Positions 48,401-59,670 of a stretch of DNA of 64,000 bases are shown piece after piece. The position numbers and the translations under genes are program-made. Under the pieces are notes generated by a model, which did no database searches, was not told the origin of the DNA, and saw nothing but the letters and a program-made list of their open reading frames with translations. How positions within the stretch are numbered: the first letter of the stretch is position 1; the number at the start of each line of letters is the position of its first letter. The DNA is from Sclerurus mexicanus (Eukaryota; Chordata; Aves; Passeriformes; Furnariidae), in assembly GCA_013396755.1 (NCBI GenBank), contig VWZF01002965.1, positions 131,941-195,940 of the forward strand, read 5' to 3'.

Positions 48401-49019
48401 TGTGTAATTTCTCTTTTGCACATGCTGAATTTATTACTGAAGCATTTTCCTATCAGACCTTTCCTGCCAAACAGAAAATGGCAAAATGATTTTTAAAGTG
48501 ATTTTTCTAATCACTACATAGCACTTAAATAATATGCCAATTTGTAGAAGTCATTACAGGCAAATTTTAATGATCCAAATATTGGTATAATGGACCTGTA
48601 GATAAAATCAAATGAGGGAATGCCATTGCTGTGCTTTTGGAAAGAAAGATACATTGATTACTACCTAACTACCTAAATAAAAAATACTGTAGGAACATGA
48701 AATCATGAAAACAAAGCACTTTTAAAACCTGTTTTGCATTGTTAATGACCATAGTTGAATACTTTCGACAATAAAAAAAAGCTTGCATCACTTGAGGATG
48801 CAAGAATTGACACAAGTTTGTAGAATCCATACAGTACCTGCTAAATACACAAGTTTGGCAGCTTAGCAAATATCATATGCTTGCAGCATCCATGATTTGG
48901 ATTGAAACAGTGGTTTATTCCTCTGCAAAGGGTTTGTAAATGGGAATAGCACAGCCCTGGGCTGTGGGCAGTGTCTGACCCCGACAAGTTTGAGGATGTT
49001 TAGTGCATGGCTGCAGAAA
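45407..49019. other. LMNB1-MARCHF3 intergenic, right part, including MARCHF3 3' UTR
   Basis: AT-rich unique DNA. The part next to 49019 must be MARCHF3 3' UTR (minus strand). Minus-strand AATAAA candidates (TTTATT in plus) lie at 48914-48919, 48430-48435 and 47128-47133, and sequence cannot choose among them. No other gene was seen. Confidence 0.55.
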
Positions 49020-49178
49020 TCAAACGATTGTCTCCTTTGAGTTCCTCTTGAGGGGCTGCAGGCCCAGCAGGGACTGCTGGTTGGAGGGGAGGCTGGCAGA
49101 CTTTGGGGTGAGGAGAATCACTCTCTGGTTGGTCCGGCGCCATTCGTTGTAGAGCCTGCAGTGATACCTGAAGGACAC
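49020..49178 (-). CDS. MARCHF3: MARCHF3 terminal coding exon
   Basis: 159 bases, 52 codons plus TGA (49020-49022). The minus-strand acceptor CTCTCCGCAG precedes GTGTCC. It encodes the basic cytoplasmic tail YNEWRRTNQRVILLTPK and the C-terminus ETIV, a class I PDZ ligand pattern (T at -2, V at 0). Confidence 0.95.
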   Translation of the reverse strand: MSFRYHCRLYNEWRRTNQRVILLTPKSASLPSNQQSLLGLQPLKRNSKETIV

Positions 49179-52100
49179 CTGCGGAGAGAACAGAGGTGGG
49201 CTCAGCCACTGTGGTCCTCCCAGGAACCAGCTGGGCCTTGGGGGGAAATGCCTTAGAGAGGGTCAAAAAGTGGTGAAAAGATCAGAATTACCCTGTAGGT
49301 AACTCATACCCCAAGCTGCCCCAGCAGAGAAGAAAAGCAGCCCGTACCTTACTTTCTGCCTTTGCCTACCTCTGATCCCCCTTTTTTATAACATGAAAAA
49401 AGGCAGACACTGCCTCTGTCTTTCCCAAGAACTAGAGCTGCTTGCAGGCACACTGAGAGTGAGTTTGGGGTAGTTTCACGCTGCAGGTTAAGCTGTCAAA
49501 TAGTGTAATTGTTTGGATGGTGAAGGCTTGCACGCAGCTGAACTGCCTGCAGACACAGACAGGGTCGTATGCTCTGCCTTATAATGATTTATTCCTGAAT
49601 GCATCAAACTCAGGATTGCACAGAGGCAACAAGATCACTGTCAGCCATCTGACAACATGTGTGTATCTCGATTTCTATTGCCTCTGAATTTTTTTTTTCT
49701 TTAAATCAGCTAACCAATTTCAACCTTATTGTGGAAGAGGAAATACCTGACTGCTATGGATATGCAACATGGCTTGGCTCTGTGTTTTTAAATAATAGTT
49801 TACTGCTTCTTTTAGTGACAGCCAGATGTTGTGGGTGTTGTATCTGTGTAAGATGATGTATGTGTGCAGTTTGAAATGAAAAAACTGTACATTGGTTTGG
49901 GACCTTTGAGGTGAAGTGTTCTTGAGCTGTGGGCAAGAGGGACCCATGCAGTGAATGTATCCTTAAAGCAAAAAACAGGTACTTTTAACTAAATATACCG
50001 TTCAAAAATGTCCTATGAGGGCTAAAAACGTACTGTGGTGTTCGGGGGGGTGGGGGGGATTTTATTAGATCTTAATGAGGGAAAACTGTAAAGCTTTTGT
50101 TTACTAAGCAGTTTCCCAAAGACAGCTCTTCAAACAGATGAATCAATTTCTCACCTTTCAATCCCCTCTGCTCCCCCTGAAGGTAAAACAGCCTGCATCC
50201 TCCTTTCTGTGGAGCACCGTGTGTGAAGGCAGAAACCTCTTTCAAAGAGACATAGCAGTATCAGCAGAAACCATGTGATGCAGTGGGGAAGGTAAAGACA
50301 CCCAAATTTCTGCAGAGGTGGATGCTCCAGGAGGGTGAGCTAGAGTTTAGGCTGAGTTTTCAAGCAGCATCACATCAGATTCTTTGAGTAGTAGCTGTGT
50401 TGTTAAGCCAGGCTATGACTGCTTGTTTGTTAAAGGTATTTTCAGGGGATACCCTGGCTAATTTTTTTACAGGGGGTTCTTGCCTGTAGCAGTTTCCAAG
50501 TGATGCCAGCTACTGAATTTCAGCAGAGTCAGAGTTACTCACCCTAAACTGTTACACTGGATGAGAAACTCTTGAGATGCTGGAAAATTTGCTTTGATTG
50601 TTGGCATGTTAAACTCGTGGCCTCTTCAGGAAGACAGGAAGGGATGTGTCTGCCTTTCTAACTTGGTCTAGCCTTTGTTTTAAACCAGCAGTTAGGTTAT
50701 ACTGGAAGCTATGGGGTCACATCCTGTTCTGCTCCAAGTGCTACTTGATTTTAGAGGAATCAAGATGACCTGCATATGAGAAAGCAGTTTGGCCCTGATT
50801 TCTTAGTTTAAACAGCAATCTCCTTTTTGTGTCTGGAGCTTTCTTCTTGAGAGTAGTGTGCACTTTTTTTTTTTTCATGTACGTGTGTACTTCAGTCGGA
50901 GTGATTAAATATAGAGGAAAAGCAACAGCCTTCTTTATGGATAACTTGTCTGTTTTAGAGGAATAGATAAAACAGCTTCTTGGATGCTAAAAATAGCATC
51001 TCTCCCATTCACTGCTCACTGGGATAACTGTGGTGTGTGAATAATCTATGTGCCAGCTTTTGCCTCCAGAGAAGAAAAGCTGATCCACTGGAAGAAAAAC
51101 GAAGTTTTGCTTTTCTTACTTTTCCCATGACCTAAAGGAGTGTTATTATGTTGTGTGTAATTCACCCCAGAGCACTGAAGACATTCCCTGCCATAACTAA
51201 GCAAGCAGTACAGGATTCTCCCATTTGCAAAAATTATACGCCAGGTTCTGGTGAAGATTTTCATGGGATTAGCCTTCTAGCTTCAAACATTGAGGGATTC
51301 AGTGCCCTGAAGGGCTTCGTGCCTTGTCTTTCCCTGTTGAACACACTGCTTCCTTGGCCTGTCCATCTCCTACAGCTTTGAATAATAGTGGAATTACAAC
51401 TGTCCAAAACTCAGTGGACATCAAAGAGACTGTATTTTGATTAAGTCAACCAAGGTATGCAGTTACATCAGGCTTACTATCACCATGTTCTCCAAGAGCC
51501 AAAAACACATTTCTCTCTATGCTTTTGGAAGGGGTAAAAGTTATGAAGTGAATAGAAGGGATTTTCAGCACTTACACTGCAAATGCAATAGATAGGGATA
51601 GGGATTAAAGTAGAGGTGCTGCAGCAGTCTTAATACGGAAGGTCAGATAAGTCCATGTGTCATGGCTCATTAAATCCAACTAAAAATTGCCTTTTACAAC
51701 TTCTAACAATTTTGGTGATGGTAAATTAAGTATATTAGGTGAATGGGACAGCATTTGAGTCTCTAAGACAGACGTACACAAATTTGAACAATCTTTGCTT
51801 GCATTCCTGACATATCTACACACACTGCTGCAGGAAATACACGTGTGACCTCACTGATGGAGTGAATGGTCTGTCACAGGGCAGTGCTGCAGCTTCACCG
51901 AAGAGCAGAAACAACAGAAAGAGAAAGTCTGCAAGGCTGAGGCAAAACTCAGCTTTCCCTGCTGTTGATTGCTGCCAGCATTAGCCTGTAGTCCTCTGTG
52001 GGCAAGACAGTTTCACTATTACAAATGCATAAATGAGACATTGTCTCCCATAGCCTTTTTGGAGCTGCTTGTGAGGTTTTTGTGTTCCATCCTCTTCCCC

Positions 52101-53418
52101 TTTCCAAGCTTACTCAGGGCTCAGGACAGGGGGTTTCTTGCTGTGGGGTGGCTCTACTAATGCAGTTCTCGGGCTGACCAAAAGCTGCTGGAAGGGGTCA
52201 GCCTTGTGGCGTGGTCATACCACTGAGGGGGAGAGCTGTGTGCTGGCCCTGTGGGGTTGGTGGCCACACCAGCACCACAGGCAGGATGGCCTTGCCCCAA
52301 CTCAGGCTCGGATGAGCTTTTCCTGTTGCAGCAGCAGAGCCCTGAACCATTGCACCAGCATTTCTTTGGATGCTCTGTGGATGCATCCACCCTGCTGTTC
52401 TCCTTCCCACACCAGAGCTAGAGGTGTGAAATGCCAAACTCAGTGGTAACCTGGGGTTTTCGGTGAACTGCTAGACCATGGCTGGATAAAACACTTATTT
52501 TGGCAGCTGTGCCCTGTGTTCCCTCCATTTCTGCTGGGCCAACTCTCTGTTGGTGAACTGAGGCCGGGAACTGATCTGTTTAACAACTTGGCACATTTTA
52601 GGATGGATTGGCATGAAAGGGAGTCATAGATGCAATTTAATCTGCACTGCAAAAGCAGTTGTGCTTTTACAGACCTTGGTGTAAGATTTGTTCTGCTGTG
52701 GACTTCCTCCAGTGCCACAAGCATGAGAAATGAGGAAAAGCACAGAATGCACCCATATCCAATGCTTTTGAATTGTAAAATTGGCCAGATGTTGCATTAG
52801 AATAAAATCTGAATCCTTTACGGCAGCCAAGTTGTTCACCTAAATCTTTTTTGCATGCTGTGCCTTCACCTTTTGTGCATCATTTTTTATTAAATAGCAA
52901 AAATACCTGTATAGCGTCTGTCTTAAACCCCTTCATTTTACTTCCATTTCCCTCTTTCTATCCCCTCCAGTGTTTGGGATTTCAGAATTCTGACCCCAAA
53001 GCAAACTGCCTTTCTGGTTTTCCAGAGAACCTGAGTGGTGTGGAACCAAGAGGTGTCTTGCAGGTGCAATTTACATTTATCAGCAGAGAGGGTGAACACA
53101 AGCAATGCTTCGTGCAATGGCCCACGTGCTCTACAGCACTCCCTAATTAATCTTCTTGCTTGTTCTTTCTCTCATTCTTGTGAGTCAAACAAAAACCCCA
53201 ATACTTACTAGGGTCCAAAAGAGGTAAATAGTGAAGAGTGCGACAGTGAGTGCAATGAGGCCAACAGCTTCTAGCCTACTACTAAAGTGCAGATGGTCCA
53301 CTGCTCCTCGCAGACACAACCAGCCAGAGATGGTCGCCAGCGGGGTGATAAACAAGAAGCACACCATGTCTCCAAAGAGAGTCCGCCTCTCGTGCTGGGG
53401 GCCTGGGTTCCTCAGCCA
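49020..53418 (-). CDS. MARCHF3: MARCHF3, membrane-associated RING-CH E3 ubiquitin ligase (last two coding exons)
   Basis: MARCHF3 is an endosomal/plasma-membrane E3 ligase with an N-terminal RING-CH finger and two transmembrane helices; it directs membrane proteins to lysosomal turnover (family knowledge). Here the coding exons 53209-53418 and 49020-49178 join in frame, giving 122 residues. The first starts WLRNPGPQHERRTLFGDMVC and holds two hydrophobic helices (MVCFLFITPLATISGWLCL and VGLIALTVALFTIYLFWTLV). The second is the cytoplasmic tail, VSFRYHCRLYNEWRRTNQRV onward, ending RNSKETIV. From memory the human protein is nearly identical across the membrane exon. The RING-CH exons are not in the window and should lie beyond 64000. 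The gene is convergent with LMNB1. Confidence 0.95.
49179..53208 (-). other. MARCHF3: MARCHF3 last intron
   Basis: A 4030-bp intron on the minus strand from donor GTAAGT (53208) to acceptor CGCAG (49179). No transposon or nested gene was recognised. Confidence 0.85.
53209..53418 (-). CDS. MARCHF3: MARCHF3 transmembrane exon
   Basis: 210 bases, 70 codons, phase 0 at both ends. The acceptor is GCCTGCAG before TGG (Trp) and the donor GTAAGT follows FWTL. Both MARCHF3 membrane helices and the short luminal loop CLRGAVDHLHFSSRLEA lie in this exon. Confidence 0.96.
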
Positions 53419-56400
53419 CTGCAGGCAAAATGCAGACAAAGCAAGTGTCAGCGCGGGGAGGACGCTTTACCCAAGGTGAGCTGCCCACTTGCAGAGCGCA
53501 GACCTGCCCCTTCGAGGAGGGAAAGTGGACCACGCACAGGACGTGGCTTTGGCTGCCCCTGGAGATCTCCCACCTGGGCTTCCTCCCCTCTCTTCCTGCT
53601 GGTGTCCACCTCTATCCCTGTGTCCCTACTGCATCAGATGTGGTAAAGGCTGCCTTGAGAAGGGGAAGTGCTTTGCTTAGTGCAGCCCCTGCCATTTGGC
53701 TCCTACTGGAGAAACCCCCTTCTTAATGTGTAAAGATTCATATGCTTTCCTTACAACTTGAGTGAGCAGAAAATGACTCATATTTTGTACGGTATTTTAG
53801 GGCTTGGTTTGGTTTTGGGGTTTTTTGGAGGGTTTTTTGTTTTTGTTTTTTCACATTCTGCTGGTAATATTTGCAAAGCCATTTTCGACTTGCTTCCCGA
53901 TATCCACACGCAAGCAGAGTTGAATGCACACAAGGTTATTTTTATCAAGAGGATATTAATCTTGCAGAACAGAGTGCCTGAAAGTCAACTGCTGAAGCAA
54001 AGGTTAAGACTGAACAGCTATCAAGCCCACATGCCCACGTTTCTATAAACAGGATTTGAGATAGCAAAGGTGAAAAAGTTCAGCCTACAACAGTACATGA
54101 GGCCTTTAAATATAAAAAAACAACCTCGTCACACAAGTCACTATTTGAACAGGAAGACTACCCAGCCCTGCAATTTTTGCCAGTGTAGGCTGTAGGATTT
54201 GGTCAAACCTGCTCTGCAGCATCCTTTTATGGTGTTTTTTGTGCTAACACAACCAAGCAAGGCTCAGGCATCCTTAAACACTTTGGTCTTCCCATTCCTC
54301 CCGGTGTTACACGTGGCAGTAGAATTCCTGTCTCTTTAGCTCCAGAAACTGAGGCTGGGGAGTCAATTTCATCCCTTCAACAGTGAATGCCTTTTATCTC
54401 CAGCCAGCTGGGAGGCTTTTTTGGTCTTCCCTATTACAATGCTACAGCAATGACTTGGAGGAACAACAGGACTCAAGAGTTTTGACAAGACTAAGAGCAA
54501 GGTGCAAGCTAATGAGTATTTATCATCTAGATATCCTGCCTCTCTACACTTTTCAGTCTGTGCTTAATCTTTTCCCAGTTTGCCCCCACCATGAAAACAA
54601 ATACTGCATTTAATTCTCCATCTTCATATGGGGTAAATAACAGCCAAGAAATTGAGTGCAACCAGGAACTAATCCAGCACCAGCAAAAAGACACAGACCA
54701 GTGGACAAGTTTGTTTTAGCATAACCATCTCTTAGGCTGAAATAATAAATTATCTACTTCACAGGATTTTTGCGAGGTTTAACTGCAACAGGGTAACACA
54801 GCAGCCAAAGATCCATTCTCACATATGACTTGGGAATTTAGGAGAACACAAAAATATGTTCATAAACTTTTTTGCAGGTTGTAGGCTTTTAATTTGCTAG
54901 AATACTTTTAAAATCCTAAGGAAGTGGAAAGTGCTTCACAACTGCTACATACGATTATAAGCAAGAAGTTGTAATGCAAGAAACTGGTTAAAGACGGAGG
55001 TTTAATATTGATTTTTTGCTTTCCTTAACCAGTTGTGGTGAGTTCACCCCAACAAGCAACTAAGCACCCACAGAGCCACTTGCTCACTCCTCCACACCAT
55101 TCAGTATGAGGGGGACAACAGCAAGAGGCTGACAGCAGATCTACAAATTAAAGAGGCATACATTTACATTTGAACAGCTTTTTATTTTACTGCAGTTTCT
55201 AGAGAATGCTATAAAGTCACGTGTGAAAGATTCACACCACTTTCCTTGGGATTTTCAATCCATTTACTTAAAAACACCTGCCAAGGGTGCATGCAGAACA
55301 GTTCCAGTTGTATCTGTTTGCTTCTGAACAGAACTGATTGCAACCTCCCCCTTGTTCAATTTCCATGAGTCCCTGTAATGTGAAACCCACCAAGAAAATG
55401 AGAGGGACTGAAAGCACCTGGTAGTCGAGATTCTGCTTTTAAAGGTGACTTTAAAAAAGGTGTTGTGAAAAGTACTTGTTTAAAAGGTGACCTGGCACAG
55501 AAATGCTGAGCACTTGCACTTCTCTTCGACCTCAGTAGGAACTGCAGGTGTTCACCACCTTCCCAGGGCAGACTGAAATGCCACTCTCCCCTTATCTCAG
55601 TGCAATTGGTGACTGTCCCCCTGGAACTGGGTGGTGAAGAGCACTCTGCAGCATTTCAGTCCATTCAGGGGAGCCTGCATCTTCGAACTGCAGCCTGTCA
55701 TGGTACTTTTGGCATCCATGCAGCTCAAGTAGGGCAATAAATAGGTCACAGACCTGAGCAGGGAGGAAGAACAGCAAGAATGAAGGTGAGGGGGCACACA
55801 CATTAAGGCATGTGTTGTCCTCTCCCCCTATGACTTTCACGAGGTGCAGGACAATGCACCAGAGTTAAGACAGCTTTTTTCCAGTGTGATTGGAAGCCTG
55901 AGAAGACAAAAATGCTCCACAGGCTGAAGGCTCCCTGCACTCTTTATGCCTTGTGACATACGAACAAAGAGTAAAATCCAAGCAATTCAAATATTAGATG
56001 GAGGCTAGGACAGGCAAGTGTGGTGTTAAATAATAAATCAACCCACCACGATTCTACAGTCTAACCTTAAAAGCTGGAGGAATTTCACTACCTAGTTCTG
56101 AAGTGGAAGTCAAAAGCAAAGAATAAGTTATTTCAATGGTTGTATGGATTTCAGTCACAGCACATATTTTTCTCCTGAAATCGTGCACACCTGTTTCTAA
56201 ATCTGCTTCTGTTTAGATTCTAGGTTTCAGTCTTTTGTTTTAGAAATGTGCACTGTCAAGTTACTTTATAGCTAAAAAAGTCAAATCAGCAAATCCTTTT
56301 ATGGAACTGATACCCACGCAATGATCCCAACAAAGCACTGAGCTGATTAATTAGTGTGGCAATAGGATAGGGATGACCCTGCTGGCAGAGAATGAGATGT

Positions 56401-58582
56401 AAGGCCAGATGAAGCTGTCAGATCTGCACTGTGACACTCTGTCCCATTAAAATGTGTCGACGGGCTCAATTATTTCTGCCATAAATCAAGACTCTCACAG
56501 TAATAATATCCACTTGGGGGAAAAAAAGGAAACAAACTAAAAATGAGGTCATAAAAAGGGTCATGTTTGAAGTAAAATGTTGACCTGCCCTGCAAAGCTC
56601 CATTTTATCAAGTGCTATCCTAAAGTGAGCAGAAGCCAGAGGAAGGGAGGATGCAAGGGGAACATTTGTGAAGTAAAAGTGCTACTTGAGCTAATGGACA
56701 ATGCTGGCTTAAGAACAAATGGATAATAATTGGCCACAAATAAATAGAGAGTCAGAATTAGAAAAATATTCCCATCCTTCAGAGGATGCAGCTCTAGAAT
56801 AGCCTCTCAGGAGAAGCAGTGTAAGCTAAAACCACAGAGCTGGCACATTTTTATGAAGGAACCTGGTTGCATTTTGAAAGGGAATTTTTGGTGTACTGCA
56901 TTTGACTTGAGAAAACACTGTTAACACATCTTATAGGCTCCTCCACCTCACATGCTGCCATATGTACACACATGCAAGGATTTACTGCATTTTCTTCACA
57001 AAGCAGAGCTGAGTTTGGAGTCTCCACACTTCTTTCACCTGAACACAAATTTGACTGCTCAGAAACTTCACATGTGTTTGCAGCAGTCCCTGGGAGATTT
57101 CTGCTCTATGGGCACACTAAGGGCTTCCAAAATTTTACTTGGTATTTAAAACTGCACGTGGAACCAGATCTATGAAACTGTCAAAATCTCCTTTCAGTGA
57201 GCATGTAAAGAGATGTTTATTTGACAATGTCAGATAATCTTAAACTCCTGAGATGAGTGAACAGGCTGAGTTTCCTTTTAACTGGTTTACTCCATCCTGC
57301 CTGAGCAAAAATAACTAGAGACAGGAGAACTGCTCCTCTGAAAAGGGAGATGGGCTGAAACATCAGCACGAGGTGCCAGCAAAGCCTTGCATTTGGAGAA
57401 GGAAGTCATTAGAATGAGCAGCAGCTGAGGACCAGAACACCCTGGAGAGGCTCAGACTCAGAATATATCCATCCTGACCAAAATGAGCTGCCAGCAGAAA
57501 ACTGCTGTAGAACACCTCCACAATTTTGATTTGCTTCACAATTGCCAAAGGCCAAATCCTGGAAGTGCTCATCTCTGTAGGTCTAACTTCAATTAGATGA
57601 CTCACAAATGCTAAGTAAAGTATGTGCATAGTGTTTTTCCCAGTTAGATCCTAAGGCTACAACATGTTTCTACTGGAAAGTCCTTCTAGTTCACTACATT
57701 TTTCTTGGAAAAGTGGTTTTAAGGATATGTTGCTGGAGTCACATCAGCAGCAGGTTATTTCAATAGTTATCACGCACAAAGCTGGAGGGAGAGGACAGGA
57801 AGGAATTATCTTCCCTAAATGTATTTTTCTTTGAACTAAATTTAGCTTATAAACATCAAACATATCAGTTCATTTCATCCTTTTCACACTGATAGCTCTG
57901 CAGTGAATCTTGGTGAAAGCAGTCTGTACACAAGCAGAACTGCTGGCAATTACTGTCCCTTCTGTTTTCATGCCAGCAGAGACCAATGGGAGCATTTTGC
58001 CCGGGGCTTTAAGCACAGAAAGACTGAAATTTCCTGTTTCTTTTAGAATGTTTCTCTTAAAGGAAGAACATTTTTAAAGACCAGGATGACCATTTATTGC
58101 CCCTCCACATCCCCCAACCCAAAAATACCCATCTGAACAGTTTTGTTCTGATACTACTTTTTTTTTTTTTTTAACTTGAAAAATTCCTTTTCACATTTTT
58201 TAAGTGGAATGTTTTGAAACCTGGCCTAACTTCATGTAACTCAAAATAAAGTCTCCCAGACTAGGATGGTATGTATGCTTGTTTTCAGTGCATAAAAACA
58301 TTTTGGGTGACTTGAAACTGTCCTAGGTTAGTGTTTTGCCAAGGAAAACAAACATTTGACAGTTCCTTTTCAGTTGAAAAAAAATATTTATATTTCAGTT
58401 TTTGGGTTTCCAGCTTAGATCAAACATTCAGTTACTGGCACAACATTATTGTCTTTAGTAGGTGCTTTTAGAAAAGCCATGGTGACAGCTCAGAGATGTT
58501 CCTTTGGTCCCAGAGACAGAGGCCTCTATATTTCACATCTAGAAACTAAACTATTTGATCTCTGTAGCTTTACTATGGTGAA

Positions 58583-58632
<50 letters not shown>
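58583..58632. repeat. (ATT)n trinucleotide microsatellite
   Basis: About 16 uninterrupted ATT units, then a broken unit (ATATTATG). It is a likely polymorphic marker. Confidence 0.95.
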
Positions 58633-58634
<2 letters not shown>

Positions 58635-59099
58635 TATGCTTATTTGTACATGAGTCTGCTCTTATTTAACCCCTATTTTAACTCAAAGTCCAGGGAATAT
58701 TTTAATTATGGATATCTGAACAAGTCAATGCTTCCTTTTGAAACTGCAAATGAATTTTGCTACATTTGCATAATTTTGAAAGTGGAAAAATAACATTTCT
58801 CATTGTAAGGATGGTGCATGACACACCTCTACGTTCTTTTGTTTGTTTTCTGAAATAAGTAAGCCACAGAGCAGATAGCTGCCACCTAGGGTTGGTTCCT
58901 AAAGGGTAAGGAGAGTACTGCAGGCTGTTGCTATCACAGCATAGCTTGATGTGCAATCTAGACCTTGGGTTGTTTGCCCACTGAAAAACAGCAGAAAGAA
59001 ACTGGGCAGGGAAGGCAAGAGCCTGGCATGGCTGAGTCAAACTAAAGGGAAAGAAGTAAACGTACAGAGAGCTGAAGCTACAAGAGGTGACCTGGGAAG

Positions 59100-59670
59100 A
59101 GTGCAGAGATGAAGTTGTCTATGAGGTTGTGTAGGGTTGGGGTGAGAAAGGCCAAGGATAAGCTGGAACTGAGCCTGGTGTCCATCCCTGGGGGCCAGCA
59201 CAGCAAGGACATGGAGCTGCTGGAGAGTCCAGAGGAGGCACCAGGGTGGTCAGAGGATGGAGCACCTCTGCTGGGAGGAAAGGATGAGAGAGTTGGGTTT
59301 CTCCAGCCTGGAGAAGAGATGGCTGCGGAGTAACCTAATTGTGGCTTTCCAGGACTTGAAAGGAGCCGACAAGAAACATGGAGAGAGACCATTTACAAGG
59401 TCTGAAGTGACAGGACAAGCAGGAATGGAGTCAAACTGAAAGAGAGTAGATTTAAATTAGATATCAGGAAGAAATACTTCTTCCCTGTGAGGGTGGGCTG
59501 GCCCTGGCACAGGTTGGGCAGAGAAGCTGTGGCTGCCCCATCCCTGGAAGTGTCCAAGGCCAGGTTGGACGGGGCTTGGAGCAACCTGGGCTGGTGGAAG
59601 GTGGGCAGGGGGTGGTACTGGATGTTCTTCAAGGTCTCTTCCAACCCAAACCATTCTATGACTGTATGAT
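59100..59670 (+). mobile_element. CR1 LINE 3' fragment with intact terminus
   Basis: Blocks in CR1 order: AGGATAAGCTGGAACTGAGC, CAGCCTGGAGAAGAGATGGC, AAACTGAAAGAGAGTAGATT, TTCTTCCCTGTGAGGGTGGG, GAGAAGCTGTGGCTGCCCCA, CAAGGCCAGGTTGGACGGGG, and the end CATTCTATGACTGTATGAT. It is the longest CR1 piece in the window, at about 570 bp. Confidence 0.93.
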
